From Paenibacillus sp. V4I7 (lineage in GTDB: Bacteria > Bacillota > Bacilli > Paenibacillales > NBRC-103111), in the NCBI RefSeq assembly GCF_030817275.1, contig NZ_JAUSZD010000002.1, positions 5,146,001 through 5,210,000 of the forward strand: DNA of 64,000 nt. Reading direction: 5' to 3'. Numbering within the stretch: the first letter of the stretch is position 1; the number at the start of each line of letters is the position of its first letter. Position numbers and translations under genes: made by a program. The notes beneath the pieces were generated by a model that was not told the origin of the DNA, searched no databases, and saw nothing but the letters and a program-made list of their open reading frames with translations. This document shows positions 1-8,047 of the stretch, piece by piece.

Positions 1-512
1 ATCAATTTCATCCAAGCATTTTATTCAAATTAACGGCGAGCACGCCAATTTCATTAAGATGGACAACGTTGAAGCGGTTTTCTCCACCCTTTTTCGAGCA
101 GTGTTAGTGTTGGCCACTGTCAGCACATTTCCGCTCCATGTATTTTTCACCTTATACGTTCAGTTAGCGATGCTTGCCGTTGGATTGGACTCAGCCGACT
201 GTGTCGTCCGCGCTTTGTACGCGAGACTTTACGAGTTCCATTTGTAAATCTCGATCTGTACATTTCAGCCCCGCCAGAAATTGAAAACGTTTACTAATTC
301 CATTATGCTGACGGATTTAGCTCCGGTCTTTAGACCTCTTCGGAAATTGTTGTGCTTCTTCAAATACAAATAGGGGCTTTCCAAGAGATAGCCCCGTTAA
401 AGAATTTGTTTTTATACCTTTTAGAAATGCCGCAGGTTTGCATTGCCTACACTTGGCCGCCATCTGCTCCGATGGCATGGACGGGGACGGCTTGCAAACC
501 CGGGTCCCAACC
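1..512. other. Window edge, no convincing gene
   Basis: The first half kilobase holds only short open frames with no ribosome binding site and no family signature that I recognise. A 62-codon frame at 59-247 on the plus strand looks like chance. The minus strand has stops in every frame over this stretch. A small hairpin at 373-395 could end transcription of the gene that follows on the minus strand and is listed separately. Confidence 0.5.
373..395 (-). terminator. Candidate terminator of GH95 gene
   Basis: A perfect six-base stem (GGGGCT at 373-378, AGCCCC at 390-395) with an 11-base loop lies about 120 bases beyond the GH95 stop codon. On the minus strand it is followed by an AT-rich run but not by a clean T tract, so termination is only likely. 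Confidence 0.35.
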
Positions 513-2882
513 TTACATATATGAAGGCTTAACCGTATAAATAAACCCGGGCTCTGTATCGAAAGCGATCGTCCCGTATGCGTTGCTTTCGAACTGGGCG
601 GTTCTGCCGTCCGCTTCCACCTTCAGCGGAACTGAAGCCGTAACACGGCAAGGACCGCCGAGAAGCGAACGAATCTCTGCCTTTACGAGCGCGTTGTTCT
701 CCCAGGCAAGACCGATCTCAAAGCCCCCTCTTGCTCGAAGTCCTTTGACTGAGCCGGTTTCCCATGCATTTGGAAGAGCAGGCAGCAGACGGATGGCGCC
801 GGCATGAGACTGCATCAGCATTTCGGCTACGCCGGCCGTTAAGCCGAAATTCCCGTCGATCTGAAACGGCGGATGCGCGCCGAACAAGTTCGGATAGACG
901 CCGCCGCCTGTGACGCTGCCCACATCGGTGTGAACGAGATTCAGCACGTTCCCGATTAGCTGCAAGGTGCGGTTTCCGTCGCCGAATCGTGCCCACAGGC
1001 TGATTTTCCACGCGAGGCTCCAGCCGGTGCCGATATCGCTGCGCCGTTCGAGCGAGCGCTGCGCCGCTTCGAACAGCTCCGGCGTTGCCTCCGCGGTCAA
1101 CTGACAGCCGGGATAAACGCCGAACAGATGCGACACATGGCGATGCTGCACATCCTGATCCTCGAAATCAAGAAACCATTCCTGAAGCTGACCGTATTTG
1201 CCGATCTGATACGGAAGCAGCCTGGACCTAGCCTCCGCCAGCTCCTCCCGGAAGCTATCATCCATTCCAAGTATATTCGCCGCCTTGATGCAGTTCGTGA
1301 ACAAGTCCCAGATCAGTGCATGATCCATCGTCGCCCCTTTGCTGACGGCAGCCATTTGGCCGTTCGGCAATACAAACTTATGCTCGGGGGAGGTGGATGG
1401 CGATGTGGCCAGCCGACCGTCCGGTTCCTCCTGCAACCAATCCAGGCAGAAGAGTGCCGCTTCCTTCATGATCGGATAGGCGTTGTCACGAAGGAACGAC
1501 GTATCTCCACCGAATGCATAATGCTCCCACAGATGCTGGCTTAGCCAAGGACCGGCCATGAACCAGCTCGCCCAAACGGGGTCCCCGTTGCCGAAGTCTC
1601 CTACCGGCGCGGAATGGCACCAGATATCGCTGTTGTGATGCGCGACCCAGCCGCGGGCGCCATAATTGATGCGCGCGGTTTCCGCCCCTGCCTTGGCCAA
1701 ATTGCCGATGAAATCAAGCAACGGCCCATGGCATTCGGCCAAGTTGCACGTCTCCGCGAGCCAATAATTCATTTCCGCGTTTATATTTAACGTATAATTG
1801 CTGCTCCAGGGCGGCCGTGTTTCTTTATTCCAAATTCCCTGTAAATTCGCCGCCTGCGTGCCGGGCCGGGAACTCGCGATCAGCAGGTACCTGCCGAATT
1901 GAAACAGGAGTTCCACCAGTTTCTTGTCCTTCACTCCGTATTCGGCAACGCGTATGTCTGTCGGTACGTCGCCCGGAATGTCGGATGGCCCCAAATCAAG
2001 GGTAACTCGATCGTATAAAACGCGATAATCGGCAATGTGAGAGGCATAAAGCTTTGAATAAGTCTTATTAAGAGCCGCGTTCAAGTGTCTCTCTGCGATT
2101 TGGGAAGGGTCGACACCCTCCGCTGCCGGATTACGGTCAAAACCATGAAAGCTCGTTGCTGCGCTAAAAATGATGGTCGCGGTTGTAGCTGATTCGACAT
2201 GCAGTCCGTCATGATCGGCATAAGCCTGGCCATCTTCGGTCCGAATAGCAAGCCTTCCATCGAAGCGTGTGCCGGATTCGCCGTAACGAATCGGATTGCT
2301 GGTCTGATAGTAATTCGGGTCGACATGGATCGGAGCCCTGCCTCTCATCACGATGCGTTCGCCCTCGGGACCGATTTGATGCCGGAGCGGACTCCATAGC
2401 TTGGCCGTAAAGTTCAGCATGCCGGGACGGTCCGCCTCGATCCGCATAACAAGAGTTTGATCCGGGAAGGAAATGAAGCAGGTTCGGGTGTATGTGACTT
2501 CGCCGATCCTATATCTAACCGATGCAGCCGCCGTCTCCAGATCCAGCAAACGTTCGTACTGTGTGGCATTATCGCCGTGATAAAAGTGTACGGTCAAATC
2601 CCCTAAAGGCATAAATGATTGCGTATAAGGACCCATCGCTTTTTTGCAAAGAGCGTCCGCTTCCTCATAATTCCCTTCGTTAATTTGACGGCGAATTTCA
2701 GGAAGCGCCTTCTGGGCGTTTGGGTTCGTCCCATCCTTCGGTTCCCCCGACCATAGCGTATCCTCATTCAGCTGCAAGCGTTCGGTCTCGATCCCTCCGA
2801 ATACCATCGCTCCGATACGGCCGTTTCCTAACGGAAGCGCCTCTGTCCAATAGGATGCAGGTTTCGTGTAATTCAGCTTCAA
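513..2882 (-). CDS. GH95 alpha-L-fucosidase-type glycoside hydrolase
   Basis: The 789-residue protein is full length for glycoside hydrolase family 95, which removes alpha-1,2-linked L-fucose (some members L-galactose) by inversion. The N-terminus carries the family signature around 'LPLGNGRIGAMVFGG'. The catalytic (alpha/alpha)6 barrel shows the expected residues: an Asn-Ile-Asn pair near residue 366 that positions the water, a Glu in the Ser-Pro-Glu motif near 498 as likely general acid, an Arg-His-Val-Ser-His stretch near 580, and an Asp in 'IDGNFG' near 673. No signal peptide is visible, so it should act in the cytoplasm on imported oligosaccharides. It stands alone on the minus strand. 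The transporter at 9.9-13.4 kb is not contiguous with it. Fucosidase is the best guess; L-galactosidase cannot be excluded. Confidence 0.9.
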   Translation of the reverse strand: MKLNYTKPASYWTEALPLGNGRIGAMVFGGIETERLQLNEDTLWSGEPKDGTNPNAQKALPEIRRQINEGNYEEADALCKKAMGPYTQSFMPLGDLTVHFYHGDNATQYERLLDLETAAASVRYRIGEVTYTRTCFISFPDQTLVMRIEADRPGMLNFTAKLWSPLRHQIGPEGERIVMRGRAPIHVDPNYYQTSNPIRYGESGTRFDGRLAIRTEDGQAYADHDGLHVESATTATIIFSAATSFHGFDRNPAAEGVDPSQIAERHLNAALNKTYSKLYASHIADYRVLYDRVTLDLGPSDIPGDVPTDIRVAEYGVKDKKLVELLFQFGRYLLIASSRPGTQAANLQGIWNKETRPPWSSNYTLNINAEMNYWLAETCNLAECHGPLLDFIGNLAKAGAETARINYGARGWVAHHNSDIWCHSAPVGDFGNGDPVWASWFMAGPWLSQHLWEHYAFGGDTSFLRDNAYPIMKEAALFCLDWLQEEPDGRLATSPSTSPEHKFVLPNGQMAAVSKGATMDHALIWDLFTNCIKAANILGMDDSFREELAEARSRLLPYQIGKYGQLQEWFLDFEDQDVQHRHVSHLFGVYPGCQLTAEATPELFEAAQRSLERRSDIGTGWSLAWKISLWARFGDGNRTLQLIGNVLNLVHTDVGSVTGGGVYPNLFGAHPPFQIDGNFGLTAGVAEMLMQSHAGAIRLLPALPNAWETGSVKGLRARGGFEIGLAWENNALVKAEIRSLLGGPCRVTASVPLKVEADGRTAQFESNAYGTIAFDTEPGFIYTVKPSYM

Positions 2883-3217
2883 ATGATTCGCTCCTCTTCA
2901 CAAAAAAGTTGCCGCTAACTCCTTCCATACAGAGCCTGTAGCGGTACATACTTCAATTTATCTCAACCCTACTTCCTCATGGAGTTCGAGCAAGATATCT
3001 TGGGGCTCCTCCGTCAATATGTTAAGAAAAAAAGCCTCAATGAGCCTTTATCTTCTGACCCCGCCATGCAATCTTTATTTTAACATTATATTTTATTCAT
3101 CCTATATCGTAATCTAGCATTGATATACTGTTTTTTGATATTTACATATAATCAACCCTCTAAACGCCGAAGCGTTTCTTTACAAAGGCCTTGTCCTCTC
3201 CACATAATAAAATCCTA
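2883..3217. other. Intergenic, AT-rich, no gene seen
   Basis: About 335 bases upstream of the GH95 gene hold its presumed promoter region. I could not pick a convincing -35/-10 pair. No open frame with a ribosome binding site is visible. Confidence 0.4.
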
Positions 3218-3395
3218 CGTGTAATCACCTTGGATAAAAATCCAGCATATCCACCAGCAATACTAGAATTAATAAAGCGGAAATCCCTACCAAAAGAAAT
3301 CTTGATATATGATTAGGAAAGGGCAGGCCGAAAATAATTCGTCTGTCCTCTCTGCAGTTGAATGGCTTAATAAAATATTTGGTATTATGGCATAG
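3218..3395 (+). pseudogene. IS6-family transposase remnant
   Basis: Two pieces of an IS6/IS240-type DDE transposase remain. The frame at 3218-3307 reads through a 'VITLDKNPAYP' motif, the segment around the second catalytic aspartate. The frame from 3309 to the stop at 3395 reads 'MIRKGQ' and ends 'EWLNKIFGIMA', the typical C-terminus of the family. The part in between and the whole N-terminus are lost. A related remnant lies at 20054-20386, also beside a sigK'-ABC cassette. Confidence 0.8.
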
Positions 3396-3437
3396 TTAAT
3401 TACAATTTATTGGGAAATTGCTATCTTTTTTTAATTC

Positions 3438-3821
3438 TTGCACCACAACTATAGCTTGTCTACAAGGATAAAACAGCAAGGCAATTACCTACCTTTGCCA
3501 GTCAATCCGCGTGTTCTCTCTGCCCATGAAAATAATAGTTTTCATACATTCCCCCGTAAAATACTCTCAATTAATATAGGCTCAGTGCCTTTAACACTAG
3601 ATACGCTTTCCGAGCATTGTAGGATCAACAAGTATCACATATGCAGGTTGTTCCAGAAGTCTGAGCAAACCTCGCAGCTTGCATACCTGAAAGATCGACG
3701 GGTGGAGGCAACCATTGCTTTGCTCAGAACCACGGATTTGCCTATCCATGAAGTTGGGGGGCGTTGTGGCTACGAAAGTCCAAGGCTGGAATTCCCTTAT
3801 CATGCCATTTATTTTGAATAA
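3438..3821 (+). pseudogene. AraC-family regulator fragment
   Basis: Residues from about 50 onward match the C-terminal AraC/XylS DNA-binding domain. The first helix-turn-helix is seen around 'LSEHCRINKYHICRLF' and the second around 'LPIHEVGGRCGYES'. The sensory N-terminal part is missing and the last helix is altered, so the ORF is a broken remnant rather than a working regulator. No good ribosome binding site precedes the possible TTG start. Its former target is unknown; it lies between the IS6 remnant and the first sigK'-ABC cassette. Confidence 0.65.
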
Positions 3822-3883
3822 AGGACATTATCAGCCCTTTGTTGAAGTTTTGTTAAGCTGCCCGTTAAGCTTGAAAATAAACA

Positions 3884-3918
3884 AACCGGCCCCCTTTATT
3901 TTTCAAGGAGTTCCGGTC
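3884..3918 (-). terminator. Terminator of cassette copy 1
   Basis: The arms AACCGG and CCGGT flank a C-rich/G-rich inner stem just beyond the ABC ATPase stop. The same hairpin design follows the ATPase in copies 3 and 4, so it is part of the repeated unit. Confidence 0.6.
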
Positions 3919-3927
3919 TTATAAACA

Positions 3928-4587
3928 TTAAACAACTTCATTCAACCGCACAATCCGCTTCGCCTGCTGCGCAATCAATAAGTCATGCGTAATCAAAATA
4001 ATCGTCCGACCTTGTGCATTTAATCTCTTTAATATGTTTAAAATCTCTACACCTGTCTTCGAATCTAACGCTCCCGTAGATTCATCTGCCAAGATGATCG
4101 GAGGATCTCCTGCCAACGTTCGCGCAATAGCGACACGCTGCTGCTGCCCGCCAGATAATTCTGATGGAAAATGCCTCTTGCGATCTAGCAAGTCCACCGC
4201 TTCCAGTGCTTGTAAAACAAACGGCTCTCTTTCCTTTTTGCTCATTCCCCTATAGATCAAGGGCAACTCTACATTCTCATAGGCACTAAATCTCGGCAGC
4301 AGGTTAAAACTCTGAAAAACAAATCCAATCTTCTGATTACGAATCTCAGCAAGCTGAGAATCCTTAAGCACGTTTATTGCTTGACCATCTAGGTCATAAA
4401 TACCTTTATCTACAATATCCAAGCACCCGATGATGTTCATCCGTGTGGATTTGCCGGAACTTGATGGACCCATGATTGCTACGAACTCTCCATGATTAAT
4501 ATCTAATGAGACATCATCTAATGCTTTAATCGTTTCCTCGCCCATCGTATAATGTTTACTGGCATTCTCGATGTGAATTAACGTCAT
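3928..4587 (-). CDS. LolD/MacB-type ABC ATPase, cassette copy 1 (decaying)
   Basis: This is the nucleotide-binding subunit of a MacB/LolD/YknY-type ABC system, about 219 residues from the ATG at 4587, which has GGAGGTGAAGG in front of it. The ABC signature LSGGQQQR and the switch His in 'LITHD' are intact. The Walker A region reads GPSSSGKST instead of the GPSGSGKST of the sister copies. The residue after the Walker B Glu is Ser instead of Pro. Compared with the copy at 18.7 kb it has lost five residues (FRDGR) near the C-terminus through a 15-base deletion between AACCG repeats. No permease gene is nearby, so on its own it has no visible partner. It follows the truncated sigK copy at a short spacing. 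I see it as a duplicate drifting toward a pseudogene. Confidence 0.8.
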   Translation of the reverse strand: MTLIHIENASKHYTMGEETIKALDDVSLDINHGEFVAIMGPSSSGKSTRMNIIGCLDIVDKGIYDLDGQAINVLKDSQLAEIRNQKIGFVFQSFNLLPRFSAYENVELPLIYRGMSKKEREPFVLQALEAVDLLDRKRHFPSELSGGQQQRVAIARTLAGDPPIILADESTGALDSKTGVEILNILKRLNAQGRTIILITHDLLIAQQAKRIVRLNEVV

Positions 4588-4646
4588 AACCTTCACCTCC
4601 ATTACTTGCACAAAGTCCAAATTAATGAAGTATCCGATTCGTGACC

Positions 4647-5171
4647 TCACCGCTTCGCCTTATAAAACTCATGATACAGCTTCATCAGCGCTCTTTTCTC
4701 GATCCTCGACACATACGAACGCGAAATCCCTAGCTCCTTCGCAATCTCCCGCTGCGTCCGCTCTTCCCCGCCAAGCTCCAACCCAAACCGTCCAACCACA
4801 ACTTCCTTCTCCCGATCATCCAAGATCTCCAGATTGCGATAGATTTTGCTCTTCTCTATTTTAAGCTGCACTTTATCCACGACATCGTCAGCTTCCGTGC
4901 CGAGGATGTCGATCAACGTAATTTCGTTCCCCTCTTTGTCCGTTCCGATGGGATCATGCAAAGACACATCTTTGCGCGTTTTCTTCAGTGAACGCAGATG
5001 CATCAGGATCTCGTTCTCGATACAGCGAGCCGCGAATGTCGCCATCTTCGTCCCTTTGTTCGGCGAAAACGACTCGATCGCCTTAATCAAACCGATCGTC
5101 CCAATCGAGATTAAATCCTCGAGATCTTCTCCTGTGTTGTCGAATTTTTTGAGGTTGTGAACACGAAGCAA
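4647..5171 (-). CDS. sigK: 5'-truncated SigK-like sigma factor, copy 1
   Basis: The 174-residue frame matches the C-terminal three quarters of the late mother-cell sporulation sigma factor SigK. It keeps most of region 2 ('GEDLEDLISIGTIGLIKAI', 'CIENEILMHLR') and all of region 4 with its helix-turn-helix ('REIAKELGISRSYVSRIEK'). The pro-sequence and the first part of region 2 are absent. The frame opens at a TTG with no ribosome binding site, and residues 'LRVHNLKKFD' mark the same junction found in the other copies. Compared with normal SigK (about 235 residues) it should not be a complete sigma factor. The ABC ATPase follows 59 bases downstream. Whether it is expressed is unknown; it could be a pseudogene or a modified regulator. 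Confidence 0.75.
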   Translation of the reverse strand: MLRVHNLKKFDNTGEDLEDLISIGTIGLIKAIESFSPNKGTKMATFAARCIENEILMHLRSLKKTRKDVSLHDPIGTDKEGNEITLIDILGTEADDVVDKVQLKIEKSKIYRNLEILDDREKEVVVGRFGLELGGEERTQREIAKELGISRSYVSRIEKRALMKLYHEFYKAKR

Positions 5172-5184
5172 CGTAAAATTTCAT

Positions 5185-5285
5185 TAATAGTCCATTAAAT
5201 GAACACAAGACTGCTACACGGCAGCCTTGTGTTATATATTGCATTCTCGTTACCTGGCCACACATGCAGCGCAAGCACATTGATG
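5185..5285. repeat. Intergenic hairpin repeat, copy G
   Basis: A CACAAGACTGC...GGCAGCCTTGTG hairpin is followed by a tail 'CACACATGCAGCGCAAGC'. The same layout (GGCTGCC/GGCAGCC hairpin, then CACACATGCGGCGCAAGC) occurs near 49.1 kb, so this is a member of the repeat family that spaces the genes between 39.9 and 49.1 kb. Confidence 0.5.
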
Positions 5286-5446
5286 CAGACATCTTTCATT
5301 TACTAATAAGTCAGAGACTACCCCAAATAGTACTATGAATGTTTTATGATTTGTGTGACACCATCGAAGTGGAATCTGGGGTAAACCTTGTGTCCCAATA
5401 GTCCAAGCAATCTACCGTTGTAAACCGATACGTTAGTCAATAACTT

Positions 5447-6358
5447 CTATAAAGGGATAATTGCAAGCCCAGATGCTGCATTTCCTACTGTTATCGTGTC
5501 AATAACCTTATTATCCCTAATTCTTATTACAGAAACTGTATTTTCTCCAAAATTGGCAACATAGGCATATTTACTATTTTGTGTAATGGCTACAATGCCG
5601 GGTTTGATCCCCACAGGTATGGTAGCTATCACCTTGTTATTAAAAAGCTTTATGACGGAAACTGTGTTATCCCCTTCATTACCAACATAGGCAAATTTGT
5701 TGTTAGGGGTTATGGCTACACCGATTGGTTTAACTCCTACTTTAATCTTTTTTAGAATCCTTCGGCTATGAATACCTATAACCAAAACATTATCATCCGT
5801 GGTGACATAAGCTAATTTGCGGTTCGTCGTGAAAGCAATTTGATCCGGGCCAACACCGGCTTTTATCGTGTCAATAACCTTATTGTGTTTCACATCGAAA
5901 ATAGAAATCGTATTGCTGTCGTTATTACTTACAAATCCTAAAGTTTTTTTGCCCATCTTCTTAGGCGTAATGGTTACTCCTACCGGCCTTTTTCCGACCA
6001 TTATCGTTTCAACGACTTTTTGTTTCTTTATACATATTACTGAAACGGTATGATCAGCCGAATTAGTAACATAGACGAACTTTCGCGATGTACCTACATC
6101 CGATGGACTTTTTCCGACCTGGATGGTTCGGATAATTGTATTTGTTTTTCTTTTGATTACTTGAGCGGTATTATCGCGTTTATTGACAACATAAGCATAC
6201 TTCCCATCGGGTGTAACAGCAATCTCAAAAGGTCCACTACCTGTCTTGATTGTTGCCTTAACCTTTCTTGTTCGGGTATCAATCACCGACAGGGTATTAT
6301 CGTTGTAGTTCGTGACATAAGCGAAATGAAATGATGGCGAAGGTCTACACGTGGTCAC
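5447..6358 (-). CDS. YVTN-family beta-propeller protein
   Basis: The 303 residues consist almost entirely of seven repeats of about 42 residues, each with a 'YVTN/YVVN/YVGN' strand, a 'DNTVSVI' strand and a 'KVIATIxVGxxP' strand. This is the YVTN/YncE type of seven-bladed propeller. These proteins usually serve as binding scaffolds rather than enzymes, and the partner cannot be told from sequence. Translation most likely starts at the GTG at 6358, which has AAGGAGG ten bases upstream. No signal peptide or membrane anchor is visible. The gene is single, between two sigK-like copies, with no functional link to either. Confidence 0.85.
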   Translation of the reverse strand: MTTCRPSPSFHFAYVTNYNDNTLSVIDTRTRKVKATIKTGSGPFEIAVTPDGKYAYVVNKRDNTAQVIKRKTNTIIRTIQVGKSPSDVGTSRKFVYVTNSADHTVSVICIKKQKVVETIMVGKRPVGVTITPKKMGKKTLGFVSNNDSNTISIFDVKHNKVIDTIKAGVGPDQIAFTTNRKLAYVTTDDNVLVIGIHSRRILKKIKVGVKPIGVAITPNNKFAYVGNEGDNTVSVIKLFNNKVIATIPVGIKPGIVAITQNSKYAYVANFGENTVSVIRIRDNKVIDTITVGNAASGLAIIPL

Positions 6359-6504
6359 AAGGAATAACCCTCCTTCATTTTATAACTTAATCTAAGTTAT
6401 TAATCTGCATAAAGGAGTGGCACGGCCATTTTATAGATATTTGGCCCTAAGCTTGAGCGTGATTTACGGACCCTATTAAATCGCCTTTCTCCCCCTAAAA
6501 GCAA

Positions 6505-6535
6505 AAAATAAGGGCGCCCATAAGGCCCCCACCTT
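6505..6535 (-). terminator. Terminator of cassette copy 2
   Basis: On the minus strand GGGGGCC and GGCGCCC form an imperfect stem around TTATG, followed by TTATTTTTT. It lies where the ABC ATPase would be in the other cassettes, shortly after the sigK-like frame. Confidence 0.5.
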
Positions 6536-6588
6536 CACCACCATTACTTGCAAAGTGTCCAAATAAATGAAGTATCCGATTCGTAACC

Positions 6589-7118
6589 TTACCGCTTTGC
6601 CTTATATAACTCATGATACAGCTTCATGAGCGCCCTTTTTTCAATCCTTGAAACGTAGCTCCGCGAAATACCCAGCTCCTTCGCAATCTCCCGCTGCGTC
6701 CGCTCTTCCCCGCCAAGCTCCAGACCAAACCGGCCAACGACGACTTCCTTCTCGCGATCGTCCAAGATTTCCAAGTTCCGATATATTTTACTCTTCTCTA
6801 TCTTGAGCTGCACCTTATCCACGACATCATCCGCTTCCGTTCCGAGGATGTCGATCAAAGTGATTTCATTCCCATCTTTGTCCGTTCCGATGGGATCATG
6901 CAAAGACACATCTTTGCGCGTTTTCTTCAGAGAACGTAAGTGCATCAAAATCTCGTTCTCGATACAGCGAGCTGCAAACGTCGCGAGCTTGGTCCCTTTG
7001 TTCGGCGAGAACGACTCAATCGCCTTAATTAATCCTATCGTCCCGATCGAGATCAAATCCTCAAGATCTTCCCCTGTATTGTCGAATTTTTTGAGGTTGT
7101 GAACACGAAGCAACGTAA
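6589..7118 (-). CDS. sigK: 5'-truncated SigK-like sigma factor, copy 2 (ABC gene missing)
   Basis: This copy encodes the same SigK fragment as copies 1, 3 and 4, from the shared 'LRVHNLKKFD' junction to 'YKAKR', with only a few amino acid changes (for example KDG for KEG and ELY for EFY). The open frame continues upstream to 7134, but homology to the other copies begins near 7118. Downstream, the bases that normally hold the ABC start region ('ACCTTCACC..CCATTACTTGC') are retained and then jump straight to a terminator, so the ATPase gene has been deleted. As in copy 1, no ribosome binding site or pro-sequence is present. Function is doubtful. Confidence 0.75.
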
Positions 7119-7261
7119 ATTCAAAATAATACACAGTGCCATTTCATAGAGAAGGTTAAACTAGCATGATTTTGATACAATAGAAGACATTTGTGATTCA
7201 ATTTCTTAGTGTAGCTTGGCTCATCGGGAATTCATCAGGCACGTAACCACTCTCCTGTTCA

Positions 7262-8047
7262 CTAACTCGGATCAGATATGCCGCCATCAACCGAGATGAC
7301 AAAAAAAGCTTCCCTATAGTCGCCTGGTGTTTGACCTGTATATTTACGAAAAACTTTGTAAAATGTCCGGCGATTTTCGTAGCCTACGTGTTTCGCAATT
7401 TTGTCCAAAGACATCCCCTTCATCCCAATCAGAAGCTGCTTAGCCTTCTCTACTCGGACTTCATTGAGAAGAAAGTTGAATGTGTTACCCGTTTCTTTTT
7501 TGAATATTTGCCCTACATACACAGGATGCTGATCCAACAAAGAGGCAGCGTCACCAAGAGAAATATCCTTCATATAATTTGTCTTAATATAGTCAATTAA
7601 GATTCTGATATTCTCATTAGAATTCCCTTGTGGTTCCCCGGCTTCTTGCGTTTTAAGCTGAGTGGCTTGTTTCTCCTCCATAATATCAATTGCCATTCTT
7701 TTTAATAATTCGGCTAACTCCAACTGATTAATAGGTTTCAACAAGTATTCTTTGACTTGCAAGCGAATACCTTCACGTGCATATTTAAACTCGTCATATC
7801 CCGAGAGAATGATAAAGTGGGAGACATCTTTCTTTTGAGCCTCGCGAATCAGAGTCAAACCATCCATTTCAGGCATTTGAATGTCAGTTATTATCAAGTC
7901 AGGACGAAAGTAATCCATCTTTTCAAGCGCTTCGATACCATCGTTTGCTGTAACAATCTTGGTGAAAGCGGTATTTTCCTTTTCTACCATGTCCCGTATG
8001 CCAGCTAATATAATCTGTTCATCGTCTACGATCATTAACTTCAGCAT
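7262..8047 (-). CDS. YesN-type response regulator (REC + AraC HTH)
   Basis: The 261-residue protein starts with a receiver domain: acidic pocket 'VDDE' near residue 8, likely phosphoacceptor Asp in 'LIITDIQMPEMDG' near 57, and the conserved Lys in 'LLKPI' near 104. After a linker it ends in an AraC-type double helix-turn-helix (about residues 148-250, second motif 'LDKIAKHVGYENRRTFYKVF'). It overlaps the kinase gene upstream by 29 bases, so the two are translated together as a cognate pair. Such pairs activate the sugar importer next to them in Paenibacillus and Bacillus. The most likely target is the transporter operon at 9.9-13.4 kb. The ATG at 8047 is preceded by GGAGAACGGCG. Confidence 0.9.
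   Translation of the reverse strand: MLKLMIVDDEQIILAGIRDMVEKENTAFTKIVTANDGIEALEKMDYFRPDLIITDIQMPEMDGLTLIREAQKKDVSHFIILSGYDEFKYAREGIRLQVKEYLLKPINQLELAELLKRMAIDIMEEKQATQLKTQEAGEPQGNSNENIRILIDYIKTNYMKDISLGDAASLLDQHPVYVGQIFKKETGNTFNFLLNEVRVEKAKQLLIGMKGMSLDKIAKHVGYENRRTFYKVFRKYTGQTPGDYREAFFVISVDGGISDPS

Noticed and set aside
59..247. 62-codon plus-strand frame at the window start
   Set aside because: It lacks a ribosome binding site and any family signal, and lies in otherwise empty sequence.
4647..5171. Calling the sigK-like frames complete sigma factor genes
   Set aside because: They lack the pro-sequence and the first part of region 2 and have no ribosome binding site at the TTG start.
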